Assembly: GCA_025765595.1 (NCBI GenBank) | Contig: JAIVFH010000109.1 | Span: 43,955-107,954 of the forward strand | Length of the DNA: 64,000 nt | Direction of reading: 5' to 3' | Source: Obelidium mucronatum | Taxonomy: Eukaryota; Chytridiomycota; Chytridiomycetes; Chytridiales; Chytriomycetaceae | Part shown: positions 50,977-59,601 of the stretch, one piece after another | Layout of the letters: every line of letters begins with the position of its first letter | Position numbering within the stretch: position 1 is the first letter of the stretch | The notes under the pieces: model-generated | The model's input: only the letters and a program-made list of their open reading frames with translations | What the model was told of the DNA's origin: nothing | The model's database searches: none | Program-made: the position numbers and the translations under genes

Positions 50977-52827
50977 ATGGAACAAAGAAACACGGAAATG
51001 GCCGGCAACAAGGGGGAAGAATCAAACGCGACCGATTCTAAACGAGTGATTCTCAACGAATCAAATTACCCAGTCTGGCAGAAGCTTACGCTTACGGAAA
51101 TTGGTTCTCAAAATGCAAGGACTTTGGAAGTTGATTTCAAACCTTATGTCAATGTTTATCAACGACCAACGCCACCAAACACCTGGTTGAACAAGATGAA
51201 GCGACTTACCGAGGTAATCGACATTAGTCTTGGAACGGGTGTTGGATCCAGTCCTGCTGCTTCGGCCGCTCCGCCTTCTGGAACAACAATGACAACTGGA
51301 ACTGCAAAAACGACTGCTGATGTTTCTTTCGAAGAGTTCGAGCAATTGGAAAAACTCTGGCAAATCGAACAGAAACGCGAAAAGCAGGACGCTGATCGCG
51401 CGATGTTGACGCAATCGCTAAGTGTTTTACCTATATTTCCTGTTCCGGAAACTTTGGTATATTCAATGAATGCGGTTTCTATTAAGGAAACTTCTATTGG
51501 TATGGATTGGGACGGTACTATTCCAACGCGTCACGCAGATATTCGAAGAACTCAAAATATCAAGGAATGGTTAGCTGCCGAAGAAGCAGAATTGAAGAAT
51601 CTCGAAAATCATAATACTTATCGTGAGATTCCTGAGTCCGAAGTTCCTGAAGGTGCGGAGATTATTCCAACGATGGAAGTCTATGCTGTAAAGAACCATA
51701 AGGATCTACCGCCGGACAAAGTCTTGAAATATAAAGCTCGAATTGTTGCTCGCGGCGATTATCAGACTTACGGAGTGAATTTTGTCAACACGTATTCGCC
51801 AGTTATCAAGACTACAACGTTGAGATTTCTGATTGCAATGAGCACTTGGTTGGGAATTGGAATGTTCCTTGCTGACGTGGTTGGTGCTTACTTGAATGGG
51901 GTGCTTGATGTTACTGTTTACGTCAGACCGCCCGCGTGCTATCTGAAAAAAAATGTCATCTGGCTTTTATTGAAAGGTCTTTACGGTTTGAAACAAGCGG
52001 GATTATTGTGGTATCAGAAATTGTGTGATATCTTGAAATCTCTCGGTTATACCGCAAGTTATGCGGATCCATGTCTATTTCAAAAATACGCTAACGGTTA
52101 CTGGATTTGGATAGCGTTCTATGTCGACGATTTATTGATTTGCTGTCACGATTCAATTATCGATTCGGTTATTGCGTCTTTGAAAGCGAAAGTTGACATT
52201 GTGTACCCAGGCCGCTGTGAATATCACCTGGGTCTTGAAATTGAATACGCGTCTGATCGAAGCTATTCGTTTCTCCATCAGTCAAAATATGTTCAACGCA
52301 TCTTACGTCGATTCAGGATGGAAGCGTGTAACGGGACTCAAACCCCGATGGAAGTCAAAGCGAATTACAAGCCTAAGAGGGACGACGAAGAATCTTTGGA
52401 TTTGACGAAGTTCGATTATAATTCGTTAATCGGAAGTTTAATGTATCCATGCAATATTGCTCGATTTGATATTTCCGTCAGTGTTAGTTTGTGGGCTTGC
52501 GGTCTTGGAAATCCTACTGCCCGCCATTGGGATGGTGCAAAACGTGTCTTAAGATATTTGAAGCACTCGTATGATATTGTGCGTCCAATCCAAAACTGGA
52601 GAAATTGCCATTTCGTTGACGGAACAAAAATAGTTGGCACCCAACCTCCGCTTCGCCAACACCACCAGCACCATCCATCCTTGTGTGCACAAGTTGATCG
52701 AAAAGGTATTATATTCATCTTGAAGCGTCAAAATGCGGTTTTGAATGACGCTCTGCAATCTTTTGAGTTTAGATACAGTTTCATGAACCACACATGGAGT
52801 CAGAAAGCGATTTCGACAGTATTGTAA
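50977..52827 (+). CDS. Ty1/Copia remnant: Gag N-terminus fused to reverse transcriptase
   Basis: One 616-residue frame. Residues 1-150 look like a Copia Gag start (VILNESNYPVWQKL). Then, without protease or integrase, it enters RT: WLAAEEAELKNLENHNTY, VLKYKARIVARGDYQ, FLADVVGAYLNGVLDVTVYV, LLKGLYGLKQAGLLWYQKL, active site FYVDDLLIC, and SLMYPCNIARFDI. RNase H is lost: near 52610 the frame runs into about 70 unrelated codons. The intact frame across two deletions is unusual; it may be recent decay or a co-opted ORF. Confidence 0.82.
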   Translation: MEQRNTEMAGNKGEESNATDSKRVILNESNYPVWQKLTLTEIGSQNARTLEVDFKPYVNVYQRPTPPNTWLNKMKRLTEVIDISLGTGVGSSPAASAAPPSGTTMTTGTAKTTADVSFEEFEQLEKLWQIEQKREKQDADRAMLTQSLSVLPIFPVPETLVYSMNAVSIKETSIGMDWDGTIPTRHADIRRTQNIKEWLAAEEAELKNLENHNTYREIPESEVPEGAEIIPTMEVYAVKNHKDLPPDKVLKYKARIVARGDYQTYGVNFVNTYSPVIKTTTLRFLIAMSTWLGIGMFLADVVGAYLNGVLDVTVYVRPPACYLKKNVIWLLLKGLYGLKQAGLLWYQKLCDILKSLGYTASYADPCLFQKYANGYWIWIAFYVDDLLICCHDSIIDSVIASLKAKVDIVYPGRCEYHLGLEIEYASDRSYSFLHQSKYVQRILRRFRMEACNGTQTPMEVKANYKPKRDDEESLDLTKFDYNSLIGSLMYPCNIARFDISVSVSLWACGLGNPTARHWDGAKRVLRYLKHSYDIVRPIQNWRNCHFVDGTKIVGTQPPLRQHHQHHPSLCAQVDRKGIIFILKRQNAVLNDALQSFEFRYSFMNHTWSQKAISTVL

Positions 52828-53645
52828 TGACTTCCAGTCCAGCTCCTATTGCTGGGGAGCGTTTTCCAGCGTCGCCACGTCGTCAAGTCCGTGTCCGAAC
52901 AGCGTCACCATCAGAACCACCCACCTCTCCTCAAATACAACCCCAAAGTCACGAGCCTATAGTAGAAGCGCTCGGTCGTAGTACCCGATTGCCCCTTAGG
53001 CCTGCAGCAACCGTTGTCGATGATCTTGACTCCACACCACCGCCTCTTCCGCCAACAATTGGGCTGTTTAACTTCAAATTAGAAATGAAGCTCTTGGATT
53101 ACACTTCGCAGACTACAACTGGGATAAACAAGGGAACTCACGACGTCGTTGTTTCCTCAGTTGCAGAGTTCCTGGAGTTTCTATTTTCAAAGACCAAGAC
53201 TCTGATTGAGCGTGAAGTCATTGATACTGATGGAGTATACTCTTTCGGAAAGGAAAAACAAGATGTATTACTCACGGATCTGGATCGGTTTGCTATTCTA
53301 ACGTCACCGTCGTCTGCAAAAGGTGTCAAGAAGAAGCCATCATCTGTGACAACTGCAATGATGCAAAACTGGAAAGATAAAACCGTTACGTTTGCTGTTC
53401 TTAAGTACTCAGTGACGTCATCTGGAAAGCCTGTGTTTCTCAAGATCAAGAAAGCTGTCTTAGATTTTGCTGCAGCAGACCGTGCCGGTGCTGCTACTGA
53501 AAGCCTCCATCGTGATACTGTTGCAAGATTGAAAGAACTTCATTCAATGAATTACGCAACTCATGAAGCCAAGTGGGGTATTTTTGCAAACTATTGTCTT
53601 GCAGACGGCGCTCAACATCTTGAGGGAGGGTTTTATACTCATTAG
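52794..53645 (+). CDS. Unknown ORF downstream of the Copia remnant
   Basis: 283 residues from ATG 52794, overlapping the previous ORF by 34 bases in another frame. The N-terminus is acidic (MESESDFDSIVMTSS) and then Pro/Ser/Arg-rich. A more structured region follows from KLEMKLLDYTSQTTTG through SVAEFLEFLFSKTKTLIERE to ARLKELHSMNYATHEAKWGI. I recognise no domain. It may be the N-terminal part of a transposon protein whose remainder is lost, because the following DNA is purely repetitive. Confidence 0.45.
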   Translation: MESESDFDSIVMTSSPAPIAGERFPASPRRQVRVRTASPSEPPTSPQIQPQSHEPIVEALGRSTRLPLRPAATVVDDLDSTPPPLPPTIGLFNFKLEMKLLDYTSQTTTGINKGTHDVVVSSVAEFLEFLFSKTKTLIEREVIDTDGVYSFGKEKQDVLLTDLDRFAILTSPSSAKGVKKKPSSVTTAMMQNWKDKTVTFAVLKYSVTSSGKPVFLKIKKAVLDFAAADRAGAATESLHRDTVARLKELHSMNYATHEAKWGIFANYCLADGAQHLEGGFYTH

Positions 53646-53690
53646 CTCAGGATTAGACTTAGGAATTCATGAAAATTTTCATTTTCCAAA

Positions 53691-53752
53691 ATCCTACTCC
53701 GGGGTTTGATCCCAAGCAGAGATTGTTACAGCTAAACTAGCAGGCTATACTG
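53691..53752 (-). repeat. tRNA-derived repeat (SINE-like), unit 1
   Basis: On the minus strand, GGGATCAAACCCC resembles a tRNA T arm, preceded by TAGTTTAGCTG, an A-box-like stretch. Confidence 0.4.
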
Positions 53753-53810
53753 GAAGTGGCTCTAAAAATTTATACGACGCCATGGAGTATAACTTCACTT
53801 AAAAAAATAT

Positions 53811-53982
53811 TTAAGCGCAGAAACTTTAGGCGCTGACACTTTAAGCGCTGAATATTTCAGCGCTGAATATTTAAGCGCTGACACTTTAAGCGCTGAATAT
53901 TTCAGCGCTGAATAATTGAGCGCTGACACTTTAAGTGCAGAATGTTTAAGCGCTGAATATTTCAGCGCTGAATAATTAAACG
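53811..53982. repeat. Array of TTAAGCGCTGA-type motifs (left)
   Basis: About ten copies of AGCGCTGA at 10-20 base spacing, separated by ATATTT, ACACTT or ATAATT. The core AGCGCT is self-complementary. The short ORF across it (repeating YSALK) is only a product of the repeat. Confidence 0.85.
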
Positions 53983-54162
53983 CTGACACTTTAAGTGCCA
54001 ATTAATTGAAAGCACTGACCATCCAAGTGCTTATAAATCAAGCGCTGAGAAAATTTTAAGCCCAGAAAATCACTGACACTTTAAGTGCCAATTAATTGCA
54101 AGCACTGACCATCCAAGTGCTTATAAATCAAGCGCTGAGAAAATTTTAAGCCCAGAAAATCA
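53983..54162 (+). repeat. 90-bp tandem duplication
   Basis: Two nearly identical 90-base units starting CTGACACTTTAAGTGCCAAT and ending AAGCCCAGAAAATCA; continues the AGCGCT-rich zone. Confidence 0.85.
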
Positions 54163-54513
54163 CCAAATTAGTCTCTTAATCCGGAACACATTAATGCACA
54201 TGAAAAATTTTACATGAAAAATTTTTCAACTAAAAATGAAAAGTTCTCTTTTTATTAATCTATTAATCAAAAAAATCATAAACCACCCACTAATTGCAAT
54301 CATTTGATGATACAAAAACAGCACTTTTACAGCAACTATTAATATTTGAGTACTAAACTGACTTTGATATACATCCAAAAATGTGTTACAAATGCAGGTT
54401 ACACAAACACCAGCAAACCACCAGCAGCCAAGTACAGTAAGTAGTAGCAAATGTAATAACTACTCTTCATTTTTATTGTGTTTGGCGATAAAATGAAATC
54501 CTGAATTTCCAAA
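54163..54513. other. AT-rich non-coding stretch
   Basis: No gene or recognisable repeat seen; probably interior of the repeat-bounded element described in the findings. Confidence 0.35.
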
Positions 54514-54570
54514 GTTGGTCCAAGTGGGAATCGATCCTTACTCTTTTACATGGTCCCATTGACCTGTTGA
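54514..54570 (-). repeat. tRNA-derived repeat (SINE-like), unit 2
   Basis: Minus strand GGATCGATTCCC matches a tRNA T arm/B box. Confidence 0.4.
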
Positions 54571-54801
54571 GGTTGAGAACCCTGTGGCCCATTTGCCCAT
54601 TGATGTGGTGCATCAACTTGACGTGTTGATTTCTGATTGGAGGAAATCATGAAGGGGAAATTAATTACAAATTTATAAAGTGTCATTTACAAAATGTATT
54701 CATCTTTCTCATATGAGCAAAGGCATCCCCTAACCTCGGCAGCGTACAGCACATGTATTATTGTATTCTCTATTGCATAAATAAGTATTTAGTGCAGCGG
54801 C

Positions 54802-54933
54802 CAAGGCGCTGGCTCTGAGAGCGGTATGGCCCGGGTTCGAAGCACGGCAACTGCTTTTATAAGATGTCAAGGCGCTGACTCAGAGAGTGGTATGCCCCAG
54901 GTTTGAATCACGGCAACTGCTTTTATAAGATTC
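54802..54933 (+). repeat. tRNA-derived tandem pair (66-bp period)
   Basis: Two units at 54802 and 54868. The first reads CAAGGCGCTGGCTCTGAGAG then GGGTTCGAAGC (B box). The second carries GGTTTGAATCA at the same place. Both end CGGCAACTGCTTTTATAAGA. The leucine/serine-tRNA-like CAAGGCGCTGG suggests the origin, but neither forms a full cloverleaf. Confidence 0.6.
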
Positions 54934-54965
54934 AGGTTGAAATATTCAATCCGTCCAACTTTTAT
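54931..54965 (+). repeat. GGTTGAA...TTCAATCC palindromic motif, copy 1
   Basis: GGTTGAAATATTCAATCC followed by GTCCAAC; a member of the dispersed hairpin motif also at 55106, 56869, 56999 and 57900. Confidence 0.6.
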
Positions 54966-55033
54966 GTATATTTCTAATTTCTGCTAAGTAGTGCAAGTGA
55001 TATTGTATCTTTTATGAGTAATACTCAACATCA

Positions 55034-55150
55034 ATGCAAATCCATTTCATTATTGAGTTTCCTGGAAGCTTGAAGAATTTTTATTTTCGTCACAACAAAA
55101 TTGCGTATTGAATTTTTCAATCCAAGTTCAACTGCTATTACCTATAATAC
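55034..55150 (+). repeat. About 115-bp dispersed repeat, copy 1
   Basis: Begins AAATCCATTTCATTATTGAG and ends with the palindromic motif and AGTTCAACTGC; related to 57838-57945, which lies just beyond the 3' end of the 58021-59505 gene. Confidence 0.6.
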
Positions 55151-55205
55151 CCCTGAGTGCCAAAAAAAAAACTAAATTTTATCTTTATGATGGTTCTTAA
55201 AAAAG

Positions 55206-55270
55206 ACCCATAGTGAGGTTTGATCCAGGGAAGCATGCAAGACCATAGCTTTGCCAGTCAGCTACCGCTA
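55206..55270 (-). repeat. tRNA-derived repeat (SINE-like), unit 3
   Basis: On the minus strand TAGCGGTAGCTGACTGG is A-box-like and CCCTGGATCAAACCTC is T-arm-like, spaced as in a tRNA gene. Confidence 0.5.
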
Positions 55271-55500
55271 AATACATCACAAAGAATCCTGCAAATATTA
55301 ATTGAGTTATGTTTGAAAAGGAATCTTTAAACCTGGAACTGTTACTTGAGATGTTCTTGGATGAAATATGTGTTGTGTTTCCAAATGAAAATGGTGTATT
55401 TTACTTTAATTTTCTTTATCTTATCTTTTCATTTCATTTTTCATATTTTCACTTTTTCACTTTTTCTCCAAAAATGATCTGCCCACCTGGCCACACCCCT
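55271..55500. other. AT-rich non-coding stretch
   Basis: A 66-codon open frame at 55309 is Phe-rich and low complexity, with no support as a gene. Confidence 0.35.
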
Positions 55501-55516
55501 CACCCTTGATGGCACC

Positions 55517-55812
55517 TTGCTGGTTTGGCGACCTGAAGAGGAGTTGAACGGCTCCTCGCTCTTAAAATTACGGGTTGCCACCACAAGGGGCCTTGGTTGG
55601 CGACCTGAAGAGGAGTTGAAAGACTCCTCGCTATAAAATTACGGGTTGCCACCACAAGGGGCCTTTGTTGGCGACCTGAAGAGGAGTTGAAAGGCTCCTC
55701 GCTGTTAAAATTACGGGTTGCCACCACAAGGGGCCTTGGTTGGCGACCTGAAGAGGAGTTGAAAGGCTCCTCGCTCTTAAAATTACGGGTTGCCACCGCA
55801 AGGGACCTTGTT
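55517..55812 (+). repeat. Minisatellite, 71-72 bp x 4
   Basis: Four copies of GGCGACCTGAAGAGGAGTTG followed by a short spacer, CTCCTCGCT, TTAAAATTACGGGTTGCCAC and CACAAGGGG. Each unit can form a hairpin from GAGGAG...CTCCTC. ORFs across it are repeat artefacts. Confidence 0.9.
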
Positions 55813-56366
55813 TGCCGCTCGAGGTTTCCAAACATCTTGACATCTCCAGTATTTTCTTTCTTTCTACACCGCTTGTTGTACTAAATAATGGTAACCTTTC
55901 TCATTTTAGTTGACCGCTCCATGTCATCTGTACTCGCAGGTTGCTTTGACCGTGGCATATTGAACACACAGCAATGGACATCTTCTGTGCTCGAAGGTTG
56001 CCGCCATTTTGACGGTGGCACCAAACTCTCTGATTGAACTCACGGAGTGAACCGTTTGATCGGAGAGGGAGGTGTCGGCGGCCATCTTCTTGCAAAGAGA
56101 AAGGACACCGCAGACGGTAGCTCGGGCCGGCTTGTGACGCTTTGATTCGCATCTTAGCCCGGGTCCCTCCTCTGCCGCGATATTGCACCTTGGTGCGCCG
56201 GGGCGGGGGCGGTGTCACTAATGTCCTTCGCCATTGGTTTTTGTCTTGAGCCAGTTGGCTGTTCTACCGTACGGCTACTTGTGCTTGGTCCGATCCTTAA
56301 ATGTTTCAAAGGGCCAGCGTTTATTTGGCTCTGGCACTTGTTGCATAGGGATTAAGTGTTAATTGT
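55813..56366. other. Non-coding stretch with GC-rich patch
   Basis: 56050-56215 is GC-rich relative to its surroundings; no gene, rRNA or tRNA recognised. Confidence 0.35.
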
Positions 56367-56560
56367 TCAGCGCTGAAAGAATAAGCGTTTTATTCTGCGC
56401 TTAGTGTCTCAGTGCTTAATTCTTCTGCGCTCAATTTTTCAGCGCTTAATTTTACAGCGCTTAATTTTTCAGCGCTTAATGTTTCAGCGCTTAGTGTTTC
56501 TGGGTTTAGTGTTTCAGCGCTTAATGTTTCAGCGATTAATATTTCAGCTCTTTATTTTTA
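56367..56560. repeat. Array of TCAGCGCTTAA-type motifs (right, inverted)
   Basis: About ten copies of TTTCAGCGCTTAA(T) and variants; this is the reverse complement of the left array's TTAAGCGCTGA. The two arrays face each other across 2.4 kb. Confidence 0.85.
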
Positions 56561-56868
56561 GTTTCCCTGCTCAGTGGTAGGTGAGGGAGCTTCAGACATC
56601 GGCCCAGTTTTCCTTTGACCCACCTGCTCTGCTCGTAGATCATCCCAATGTGCCCTGAAGGGTACAATTCAGAGGGTACAACTAGTCCATAGCCATCAAG
56701 TGTTGGCTATCTAAACCTGACCTTTAAGATGTCAATAATACACAACAATCAGAAGGGTCACTTGAGATCCCTAAAAAAGTAGTCATATCCTGCCGCCTTT
56801 TGAATGCAAGCACAATCACAAATGATGTCAATTTTTTGTGGTCTAATATTAAAGTTAAAGTTAAGAAG
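56561..56868. other. Non-coding stretch
   Basis: No ORF or RNA gene supported. Confidence 0.35.
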
Positions 56869-57040
56869 TGTTGGAGTTGAACGGATTGAAAATTTCAATC
56901 CAAAATCTTTATTGTGATGAAAAAAAGAATTTTGTTTAGCTTTCAATCAGTAATAAATTAGGAAGCTTATATTAGTTATATTTTTCTGCTTTTAAAATTT
57001 CAGGTTGAATCATTCAATCCGAGTTCAACAGCTGTTACTC
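56869..57040. repeat. Inverted pair of palindromic motifs (MITE-like, about 170 bp)
   Basis: GTTGAACGGATTGAAAATTT then CAATCC on the left and GGTTGAATCATTCAATCC then GAGTTCAAC on the right form opposing copies of the dispersed motif, enclosing AT-rich DNA directly 3' of the 57100 gene. Confidence 0.55.
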
Positions 57041-57099
57041 TTCAGTACAAGGTAGGTTTAAGGCCAAAATGTATTCTAATATACGCCACACAACAATCT

Positions 57100-57672
57100 T
57101 TATTGATAGGGGTATAAAAAGGCATTCCATCTCAGACGCAGCTCCTGATACATAGTCTCAAGTGCATAGTCAGAACGTAACACTGGATCAGCAAAGGAGA
57201 AGCGTAAATCTCGCGTCAGCTCGGAATGCAGCCACAATGCAAAGTCCTTCCACTGCTCCCGCTTTGGCAACAATCCTTCAATACAATCACCACCGTAATA
57301 CATCTCCTTCCAGTAGTCATGAATTCCAGACTGTATGGCCAACTTTGCCTCAAGTTCCAAATCGCCGTATAGAGGCATCATGATGTCCAACATCAATTGA
57401 GACTGGTGTCTGGTATTTTGGATAATCATCGACCTTTGCAAGGCTTTGATGGCACGCATTCTTTGCAAAAAAGACGCGTGGTTGCCTGGAAGCCCCTCTG
57501 GATTGCTGTAAGTTTCTTGAAGTCTGATCAAGCCAGCCAGATGGTTGCGCGGCCAACCGAAGCCTCGAGCATAACGGTCGCATTGAATGATCTGTTGCAG
57601 AGCCTCCTTCTCAGCACTGCAGAGTAGATGGAAGGAGGCAAATGGATCAAATGGAGGGAGAGTGTCTTGCAT
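57100..57672 (-). CDS. Unknown helical protein of about 190 residues
   Basis: Start placed at ATG 57672 (MQDTLPPFDPF), because TTTGCAG directly before it looks like the acceptor of a 5'-UTR intron; the open frame reaches an earlier ATG at 57708. The protein is mainly helical, with no signal peptide or known motif. Its 3' flank (CTTCAGTACAAGGT... on the plus strand) is shared with the next gene, suggesting both come from one duplicated family. Confidence 0.5.
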   Translation of the reverse strand: MQDTLPPFDPFASFHLLCSAEKEALQQIIQCDRYARGFGWPRNHLAGLIRLQETYSNPEGLPGNHASFLQRMRAIKALQRSMIIQNTRHQSQLMLDIMMPLYGDLELEAKLAIQSGIHDYWKEMYYGGDCIEGLLPKREQWKDFALWLHSELTRDLRFSFADPVLRSDYALETMYQELRLRWNAFLYPYQ

Positions 57673-57837
57673 TCTGCAAATTAAATTCAGTATGTTGATG
57701 CATGCCATTTCAGGAGTATTTAAGGGTGAATTTAGTAATCAACACCTAACCCTTGCTATTGGTTAAAAAATATGGCTGCACATGCTTCATGAATAAGCCC
57801 TGCCATCTTATTTGCTTAAAAAATGTATTTCTATTCT

Positions 57838-57945
57838 GATTGCACATCCATTTCATAATTGAGTTCTTTCATGATAATGTTGGATCATCACAATAAAATT
57901 TCGGGTTGAATTATTCAATCCGAGTTCAACTGCAGTCACACAAAC
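57838..57945 (+). repeat. About 110-bp dispersed repeat, copy 2
   Basis: Begins CACATCCATTTCATAATTGA and ends GGTTGAATTATTCAATCC then GAGTTCAACTGC; lies just 3' of the following minus-strand gene. Confidence 0.6.
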
Positions 57946-58020
57946 ACACATCTCTTCAGTACAAGGTGGGGTAAAATCCCAAATTTATTCAAATGTAGGG
58001 CTACACAACAACCAGTACTT

Positions 58021-59505
58021 TTAATCTGAATCTGAAAGACAGTCTGAAAGATGGTAAAATCTCTCGTCACAATCTGAAAGTATTTGAATTGCGGCATTGA
58101 GCCGAGTATAGCCTCCATGATAAGGTTCCAACCTCCAGTTTGACTTCTCAATGCCTTCCTCACACACAGAACGAAGCAGCAAAAGAATGAAATCCTTAGA
58201 AAAAATATCCATTGACTTGCGAATGATTTTGTAAACATAGTAAGAAGCACCTTTGACTTCAAGAAGTTCTTGAAAGGATAACCGCAAATAGTCTTCCTTA
58301 TATGACAGAATCATACCCCAATCAATGAAAGGACTCAACACAATTGGGCCAAACACACTGTGCAATAGAGCTGCTCCTTCAGGTTCAGTGAAATTCCAGT
58401 GTATATCAATCACACTACATATCCCATCAGTATTTTTGTCCAGTCTGGCATTATGATCTGGCTGCATTCTCCGAAAATGGGTGACTGCTGCAACAAATAT
58501 GGGACACCAAGCTTTGGTATAAGAAGCCTCATAGGCTTTGCTAAAGTTCCCCCACCAATCCACTTCTCCTTTGGATTCCCTCCCACCTTCTGCCACCCAC
58601 TTCAAGTGTTTGAAAGGAACCTTGGCACACTCTTCATCAAATGCCTTGACTTGTTTCAGTCTCAAGAATTGGAAAACTTTGATTATTGCCTTGACCAGAG
58701 TATCATCATGCAGGCAACCATGACTCACATAATCCTGGAGCACATCCAGATACTCACACAGGACATTCTCTTTCTTTCTTCTTCCAATATACTCAAACAT
58801 TGCTGTCTTGACATATAGGCTTTTACCAACAGTTTGAATCAAGATATTGTGCAATCGAGCTGATGGGTCAGGGTAAAATATGTGGCTTGTGGCACTTGTC
58901 CAGTACTCCAATGCCGCCCTGTTGGCACTCCAAACAGCCGCAGATATCACCACATCATCAAATGTGTTGCTGAAGTCACTGCCTTGTGTCTGAAACAGGA
59001 GGTGCAGGATTGGGGATGAGTGTGAATGGTTGACTGCTGCCAATTTTGAAAGGTGGGTGAGAGGAAGAGCAGCAGGCCACATTGCTTGATAATTCCCTTG
59101 TTTCAGAAAGAAAGTGAACCAGGGATTGATCCACCGGGGAAACAAAGGACCGCACTGCAACAGGGTCTCTTTCTTTTCATCAGGAACTGGTCCAGCAATA
59201 ATGCACATTGCAACAACATCCCAATCCAGGGCAATATCAGAGCCTCGCGCATGGCAAAGAACCTTGCCAGCCAGTACCATTCGGTAAGTAAAGGGGAAGG
59301 TGGGATATGTTGATCCTGCACCAGTTTGATCAATGAGGCAGGTGGGAAAGGGTTGATGTTGACAGTGTTTCAAGACAAACAACATGTCTTGGATGGCAGA
59401 TCTAAGTCCACGGCATGATTTTTGCAATTGGTGTAGGGTTTGGCCTCCAGCTAGAGTAAGAGGAATGTGTTGTAGGATCATCTGGAAGACTTCAGCAGGA
59501 AACAT
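58021..59505 (-). CDS. Unknown protein with F-box-like N-terminus
   Basis: Start at ATG 59505 (MFPAEVFQMILQHIPLTLAG), which places an F-box-like motif first; the open frame continues upstream to 59595 with a very hydrophobic Phe/Tyr stretch that may be low-complexity 5' UTR. About 495 residues, rich in helices with weak ankyrin-like spacing (for example DDVVISAAVWSANRAALEYW) but no clear consensus. The frame is intact and without introns. Ends DSD. Possibly a ubiquitin-ligase adaptor family expanded in chytrids, by analogy only. Confidence 0.6.
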   Translation of the reverse strand: MFPAEVFQMILQHIPLTLAGGQTLHQLQKSCRGLRSAIQDMLFVLKHCQHQPFPTCLIDQTGAGSTYPTFPFTYRMVLAGKVLCHARGSDIALDWDVVAMCIIAGPVPDEKKETLLQCGPLFPRWINPWFTFFLKQGNYQAMWPAALPLTHLSKLAAVNHSHSSPILHLLFQTQGSDFSNTFDDVVISAAVWSANRAALEYWTSATSHIFYPDPSARLHNILIQTVGKSLYVKTAMFEYIGRRKKENVLCEYLDVLQDYVSHGCLHDDTLVKAIIKVFQFLRLKQVKAFDEECAKVPFKHLKWVAEGGRESKGEVDWWGNFSKAYEASYTKAWCPIFVAAVTHFRRMQPDHNARLDKNTDGICSVIDIHWNFTEPEGAALLHSVFGPIVLSPFIDWGMILSYKEDYLRLSFQELLEVKGASYYVYKIIRKSMDIFSKDFILLLLRSVCEEGIEKSNWRLEPYHGGYTRLNAAIQILSDCDERFYHLSDCLSDSD

Positions 59506-59601
59506 ATTGGTGATTTGGAGTTTATTAAAATATGAAAAATACAAAACAAACAAGAAATAAAGATAACAAAAAAAAAAGAATCTAATGGTAAGCATCCAAT
59601 A

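Noticed and set aside
53795..54001. 68-residue repetitive ORF (YSALK repeats)
   Set aside because: Created by the AGCGCT array; no independent evidence of translation.
53811..54162. CRISPR-like array
   Set aside because: Repeats are too short, adjacent and palindromic, spacers are not unique, and the genome is eukaryotic with no cas genes.
54802..54933. Functional tRNA gene pair
   Set aside because: B boxes are present but acceptor and anticodon stems do not form; treated as tRNA-derived repeats.
55500..55843. Repetitive ORFs across the minisatellite
   Set aside because: Both frames are by-products of the 71-72 bp repeat.
56050..56215. Possible rRNA fragment in a GC-rich patch
   Set aside because: No recognisable conserved rRNA core sequence.
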